DNA of 64,000 bases from Caryophanales bacterium UBA4278 (GTDB taxonomy: Bacteria; Bacillota_I; Bacilli_A; RFN20; CAG-826): assembly GCA_002395065.1 (NCBI GenBank), contig DGVS01000002.1:51622-115621 (forward strand). The letters run 5' to 3'. A program made the position numbers and the translations under genes. The notes under the pieces were generated by a model. That model saw nothing but the letters and a program-made list of their open reading frames with translations. It was not told where the DNA came from and made no database searches. Positions 60,668-64,000 of the stretch are shown here, piece after piece (the stretch's first letter is position 1; the number at the start of each line of letters is the position of its first letter).

Positions 60668-61516
60668 ATGAACATTAATCGAAGTGGATTCTATAAATGG
60701 AAACATAGAATTGAACATCCAACACCAAAAATGATCACACGCGCATCGAATATTGCTAAATTCCGGGAATATCATGACAAATATCCAAGTCATGGTTATC
60801 GCTGGTTAAATGCAATGATTAGAAACGATCTTGGTTTGGTAATGAGCGATGTTACAGCACATAGATGCTGCAAATATATTGGCATTGTTAGCAAAGCTAA
60901 ACATTATAAATACAAGAAGCCAGGTGATCCGTTCAAAATATTTCCAAATCTACTAATGGCTGGTCTCAATATAGAAAGACCACTTGAATGTATTGTGAGC
61001 GACATGACTGCATTTTGGCTTCAAGGCCATTACTTCGAGCTCACATTGTTCATGGATTTGTGGAATAACGAAATTGTCAGCTATTCATTCAGCGGGAAAA
61101 GAGGAGACAGAATGACATACATCTCAGGCTTACAGGATTTGATAAACATCAAAAAAGAGTATCCAGATTTAGAGATGATTCTCCATACCGACCAAGGTTC
61201 TGTATACTCCTCGAAGAGTTTTAATGAGCTCTTACCTTCTTATAATATCATACATTCAATGTCTCGTGCAGGAACTCCGACTGATAACGCATCAATGGAA
61301 TCAATTAATGGGTGGATCAAAACGGAAATGTTTATGGACTTTCACATTACTTCAATTGATAAGATTGACAAGGAAATCAAAGATTATATTGTGTTCTTTA
61401 ACGAGAAACGTCCTGCATACAGTTTGAATTACTTGACTCCAAAACAATATAAGGAGTTACATCAACAGCAAACTTGTGCAAAATCTAAAAGTAAGTGTCT
61501 ACAAATCGTTAACTAG
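60668..61516 (+). CDS. IS3-family transposase catalytic part (OrfB), copy 2
   Basis: 282 residues from the internal ATG, with the DDE residues in SDMTAF, TDQGSVY and ESINGWIK. Five residues differ from copy 1, none catalytic, so both copies look intact. The full protein is made by -1 frameshifting from OrfA. Confidence 0.93.
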   Translation: MNINRSGFYKWKHRIEHPTPKMITRASNIAKFREYHDKYPSHGYRWLNAMIRNDLGLVMSDVTAHRCCKYIGIVSKAKHYKYKKPGDPFKIFPNLLMAGLNIERPLECIVSDMTAFWLQGHYFELTLFMDLWNNEIVSYSFSGKRGDRMTYISGLQDLINIKKEYPDLEMILHTDQGSVYSSKSFNELLPSYNIIHSMSRAGTPTDNASMESINGWIKTEMFMDFHITSIDKIDKEIKDYIVFFNEKRPAYSLNYLTPKQYKELHQQQTCAKSKSKCLQIVN

Positions 61517-61558
61517 TGCAAACAAAATCATTTCTTATCAATTAAATAGAATTATTGA

Positions 61559-61564
61559 TATAAT
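61559..61564 (+). promoter_or_regulatory. -10 box of the 541-residue gene, near-leaderless
   Basis: TATAAT with 11 bases to the ATG, and TTATCA (61535-61540) at 18 bases upstream. The promoter is just outside the IS end, and no ribosome site precedes the gene. Confidence 0.45.
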
Positions 61565-61575
61565 AATTTAGCAAA

Positions 61576-63201
61576 ATGAAAAAGAGTTTTATTATTATAA
61601 CTACTGTAATATCGGTTTCTCTCTTGGGAGCAACTTTTTTTGCATTTGGTGATATTAATCTCGCGCCAGATGAAACACATGAATTGCCTGTATACCACCA
61701 AGTGACTTTCGATACTTCTGGCGGAACTAACATTTCTCCAATAACAGTAAAACACGGGGATAAAATATCAAAGCCGGATGATCCCATATTATTCGGCCAC
61801 AGTATAGACAAATGGAAATATAACGGAATTGATTGGGATTTTAATAAAAATGTTGTTAACAACGATATTGTATTAAAGGCTGAATGGTGTCTATCAACTT
61901 ATAGAATAACGTATGATTTTGATGGCGGTCATCAAACCACAGAGATGCATGATTCATACACTATAGAAAGCAGTTTCACGTTAGCGCCGGCAGAAAAAAA
62001 CAACAATATTTTCCTTGGATGGTTTGATAGAAACAACAATCATATTGAACGAATTGAATTAAACTCAACTGGGCATATATATTTAAAAGCTCTTTGGAAT
62101 GATCATCTAATATTTGAAAATACCGAACCAGCAAAAGGAACAATTTCAATTGTGGGTAAAAATAATGATTGTAATAATGTTGTGATTTCGATGACTATAA
62201 AAAATAATAAACACCACATTTTTAAAGGGTGGTTTGACGAAAATAATTCTTTATTGTCAAAAAACGAAGTTACTGAAATTGAATTGAATCGCCACAAAAC
62301 AAATTATGTTTTAGCTAAATATATGAATGATGAAGAAGAAGAAATTTGGAATATTTCTCATGGAGTAACGCCTTCTAAAATGATGATATTAGGCAACCAA
62401 TATGTAAAATACGGCATGTTCCCTCAGTCAAGAGTTACTGACTCTGAACTAATCACAATTCTTAACGAATTAAGCACATGTTCGTTCAATGAATACTATT
62501 ATTTTAATCACGAATACTATGTTCCTCAAAAAGCTAAACTTTATTATGGTGACAAAGGTGTTTTCTTTAATAACAACGATATTATCCAAGAAGATACTAT
62601 CTATTGGTTCAAAGTAGAACCAATTATTTGGGACATACTAAGTGATAATGATACTTTATTTCTAACATCTCACAATCTGCTCGAGAATATTGCTTTTAAT
62701 CGTAACACTCAACAACGAATTATAAATGGCAAAGAAATTTATCCTAACAACTACGAACATAGTCCACTAAGAGAATATTTGAATGAAAAGTTTAGACAAA
62801 AAGTTTTCTTTTGGAACGATATCACTGTTAAAGTTGAGGTTGATAACTCGCAAAGTACTACAAATAATTGCGACATGAAATATCTATCCGATACCACTTT
62901 TGATTATGTCTATTTATTAAGTTATAAAGATCTTAATGATCCAAATCTTGGGTTTTCTAATAGAAACAGTAGAGCTGCTATTACGAGTGAATACGCAAGA
63001 TGCCAACATGCATATATTAGTTTAGCTGAAACGAGTTATAATTGCGGATGTTATTATACTCGTTCACCAGCTAATGTTGAAACAGGCCTTTCAGGTTATA
63101 GAGTTACTATAGATGGAACTCTAAATTATGCTTGGGTTGGCAACAATTACTCTATGATTCGCCCATGCATAACTCTTTATAATAATTTATTAAATGCTTA
63201 A
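61576..63201 (+). CDS. Exported protein with InlB-type repeats and a C-terminal beta domain
   Basis: The 541 residues begin with a signal peptide (MKKSFIIITTVISVSLLGATF, quoted to 20: core 5-20). Next come two to three InlB/Listeria-Bacteroides repeats (about 35-260): HQVTFDTSGGTNISPITVKH, GDKISKPDD, then YRITYDFDGGHQTTEM, each ending in a WND/EW strand. The C-terminal half (about 280-541) is a compact domain with AITSEYARCQHAY, CYYTRSP and a final IRPCITLYN, similar in style to DUF6273-like secreted domains; I cannot name it firmly. No membrane anchor is seen. Such repeats occur in surface proteins that contact host or glycans. Confidence 0.75.
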   Translation: MKKSFIIITTVISVSLLGATFFAFGDINLAPDETHELPVYHQVTFDTSGGTNISPITVKHGDKISKPDDPILFGHSIDKWKYNGIDWDFNKNVVNNDIVLKAEWCLSTYRITYDFDGGHQTTEMHDSYTIESSFTLAPAEKNNNIFLGWFDRNNNHIERIELNSTGHIYLKALWNDHLIFENTEPAKGTISIVGKNNDCNNVVISMTIKNNKHHIFKGWFDENNSLLSKNEVTEIELNRHKTNYVLAKYMNDEEEEIWNISHGVTPSKMMILGNQYVKYGMFPQSRVTDSELITILNELSTCSFNEYYYFNHEYYVPQKAKLYYGDKGVFFNNNDIIQEDTIYWFKVEPIIWDILSDNDTLFLTSHNLLENIAFNRNTQQRIINGKEIYPNNYEHSPLREYLNEKFRQKVFFWNDITVKVEVDNSQSTTNNCDMKYLSDTTFDYVYLLSYKDLNDPNLGFSNRNSRAAITSEYARCQHAYISLAETSYNCGCYYTRSPANVETGLSGYRVTIDGTLNYAWVGNNYSMIRPCITLYNNLLNA

Positions 63202-63265
63202 CACAAATGAGTATTAATTAAAGATGAAATATTAGAAAAATATTGTTTTTCTTCGGATTTAAAAT

Positions 63266-63802
63266 CTATTCAATAATCACCTTATTGTTAATGTAATTTT
63301 CTGTTGCGTTGTCTTTGTGCTTAATAATACAAGGATTACCAAATACGATGCTGTGAGAAGGAATATCACAATTAATGAAAGAATTAGGAGCAATCAAAAC
63401 GTCATCTCCGATAGTTATCTTTCCAACTAATGCTGAGTTGACCCCTATCCACACTTCATTTCCGATTGTTGGAACACCCTTTCTTGCCCCTCTATTCTCT
63501 TGTCCGATTAAAACTCCACGATGAATATTACAATTATTTCCAATTTTTGCACCATCATTGATTGTAATGCCAAAAGGATGACCAATATACAATCCTTTAC
63601 CAATTAATGTTTTACCAAAAATTTCAATATTTAATCTTTGCTTTATCTTCTTAAATAAAAATCTATTAACCAATGACGATAACTTATTAGAAAGAAATTG
63701 GCATTTTCTAAAATATTTAAGAAACCTTTTCTTTTCCTTATCGATTTTCTTTGAGCCATATCGAGACAAATCTTTAAGATAATACTCTTTCCATTTTTGC
63801 AT
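63266..63802 (-). CDS. Serine acetyltransferase-like O-acetyltransferase
   Basis: Beta-helix acyltransferase of 178 residues with an N-terminal helical part and hexapeptides GKGLYIGHPFGITINDGAKI (near 84), GNNCNIHRGVLIGQENRG with the catalytic His pair, IGNEVWIGVNSALVGKITIG and GNPCIIKHK. The layout is like CysE/WcaB enzymes in polysaccharide loci. It begins three bases after the stop of the dehydratase gene, so it is probably its downstream partner. An amino-acid (serine) pathway role is less likely here. Confidence 0.8.
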   Translation of the reverse strand: MQKWKEYYLKDLSRYGSKKIDKEKKRFLKYFRKCQFLSNKLSSLVNRFLFKKIKQRLNIEIFGKTLIGKGLYIGHPFGITINDGAKIGNNCNIHRGVLIGQENRGARKGVPTIGNEVWIGVNSALVGKITIGDDVLIAPNSFINCDIPSHSIVFGNPCIIKHKDNATENYINNKVIIE

Positions 63803-63805
63803 TGT

Positions 63806-64000
63806 TCATCGTTCTCCATACATTTTATCGTAGTACTTTTGGTATTCGCCACTCGTGCATTCTTTCATCCAATCCATATGTTCTTTATACCATTGAATAG
63901 TTAGTTTGATGCCGTCTTTAAACATTGTGGTTGGTTTCCAACCTAATTCTCTCATCGCTTTGCCAGGATCAATCGCATATCTTAAATCATGACCTTTTCT
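63806..64000 (-). CDS. rfbB: dTDP-glucose 4,6-dehydratase (RfbB), C-terminal end only
   Basis: The last 64 residues of an SDR sugar-nucleotide dehydratase cut by the right edge. RKGHDLRYAIDP, the ELGWKPTTMFKDGIKLTIQWY end motif and the MDWM/YQKYYDKMYG tail are characteristic of RfbB-type dTDP-D-glucose 4,6-dehydratases (dTDP-rhamnose pathway). Other members of the family are possible from this fragment alone. Confidence 0.85.
   Translation of the reverse strand, partial: RKGHDLRYAIDPGKAMRELGWKPTTMFKDGIKLTIQWYKEHMDWMKECTSGEYQKYYDKMYGER

Larger units (their letters stand above)
60192..61520 (+). mobile_element. IS3-family insertion sequence, copy 2 (1329 bp)
   Basis: Same element as copy 1 in opposite orientation. 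Termini are TGAAGTG... and ...ACTAGTGCA, with imperfect inverted repeats. A three-base direct repeat, AAC, flanks it on both sides (60189-60191 and 61521-61523), the size expected for this family, so it inserted here as a unit. Confidence 0.93.

Noticed and set aside
49552..61520. Claim that the IS pair moved here recently as one composite transposon
   Set aside because: The outer flanks (AAT and AAC) do not form a target duplication, while copy 2 alone has one (AAC/AAC). Unit transposition is possible but not shown.
1..64000. CRISPR arrays, rRNA operons, prophage structural genes
   Set aside because: No regularly spaced direct repeats, rRNA segments or phage structural genes were seen anywhere in the window.

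Overview
The window comes from a low-GC, Gram-positive-type bacterium. The most likely home is an uncultured gut Bacilli lineage (RF39/Erysipelotrichia-like); this is inferred from gene content and style, not from a marker-gene search. TGA is used as a stop codon and TGG encodes Trp, so the code is not the Mycoplasma one. Lipoproteins have Bacillus-style lipoboxes, many operons carry strong AGGAGG ribosome sites, and the iron-sulfur system is SufCDSUB.

Left part (1-31.7 kb), mostly core genes. Leftward run: a small membrane protein, cmk, der, an HU protein and cca (cut by the window edge). A divergent single-cluster ferredoxin was found outside the longer ORFs. An FMN riboswitch heads ribU plus two unknown membrane genes. 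The sufC-sufD-sufS-sufU-sufB cluster runs directly into mnmG and rsmG. Divergent from suf are two overlapping lipoprotein genes, the first PrsA-like, and then a HIT protein. After a DinJ/YafQ-type toxin-antitoxin pair come mgtC, a Ca2+-type P-ATPase, yhaM, an MprF-flippase-like gene and degV. A rightward catabolic operon (GPH-family transporter, GH36 alpha-galactosidase, an unknown GT-B-like protein, galactokinase) imports and breaks down alpha-galactosides. It converges on an MqsRA-like toxin-antitoxin pair with a perfect palindromic operator.

Middle part (32-44.5 kb), a surface and accessory region. Four large exported proteins are encoded leftward. Two share near-identical N- and C-terminal ends around different middles, and carry a C-terminal membrane anchor without LPXTG. 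One has a (GAA)n microsatellite between its promoter boxes and a strongly structured 5' leader, which suggests phase variation plus RNA-level control. Two intergenic regions look like small-RNA genes, and a DUF3800-type protein follows.

Right part (44.8-64 kb), an extracellular polysaccharide locus. UDP-glucuronate 4-epimerase and UDP-glucose dehydrogenase are followed by an HNH endonuclease and an OLD-type ATPase/TOPRIM gene whose 5' end is removed by an IS3-family element. Two copies of this IS (both 1329 bp, opposite orientation) bracket about 9.3 kb. That segment encodes an initiating sugar transferase, glycosyltransferases, acetyltransferases, a Wzy-Wzx fusion and a membrane-ectodomain/glycosyltransferase fusion. 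Beyond the second IS are a repeat-bearing exported protein, an acetyltransferase and the 3' end of a dTDP-glucose 4,6-dehydratase gene, so polysaccharide genes continue past the window.

A recurrent regulatory trait is that several first genes have a -10 box only 6-11 bases before the ATG and no ribosome-binding site, which predicts leaderless mRNAs.
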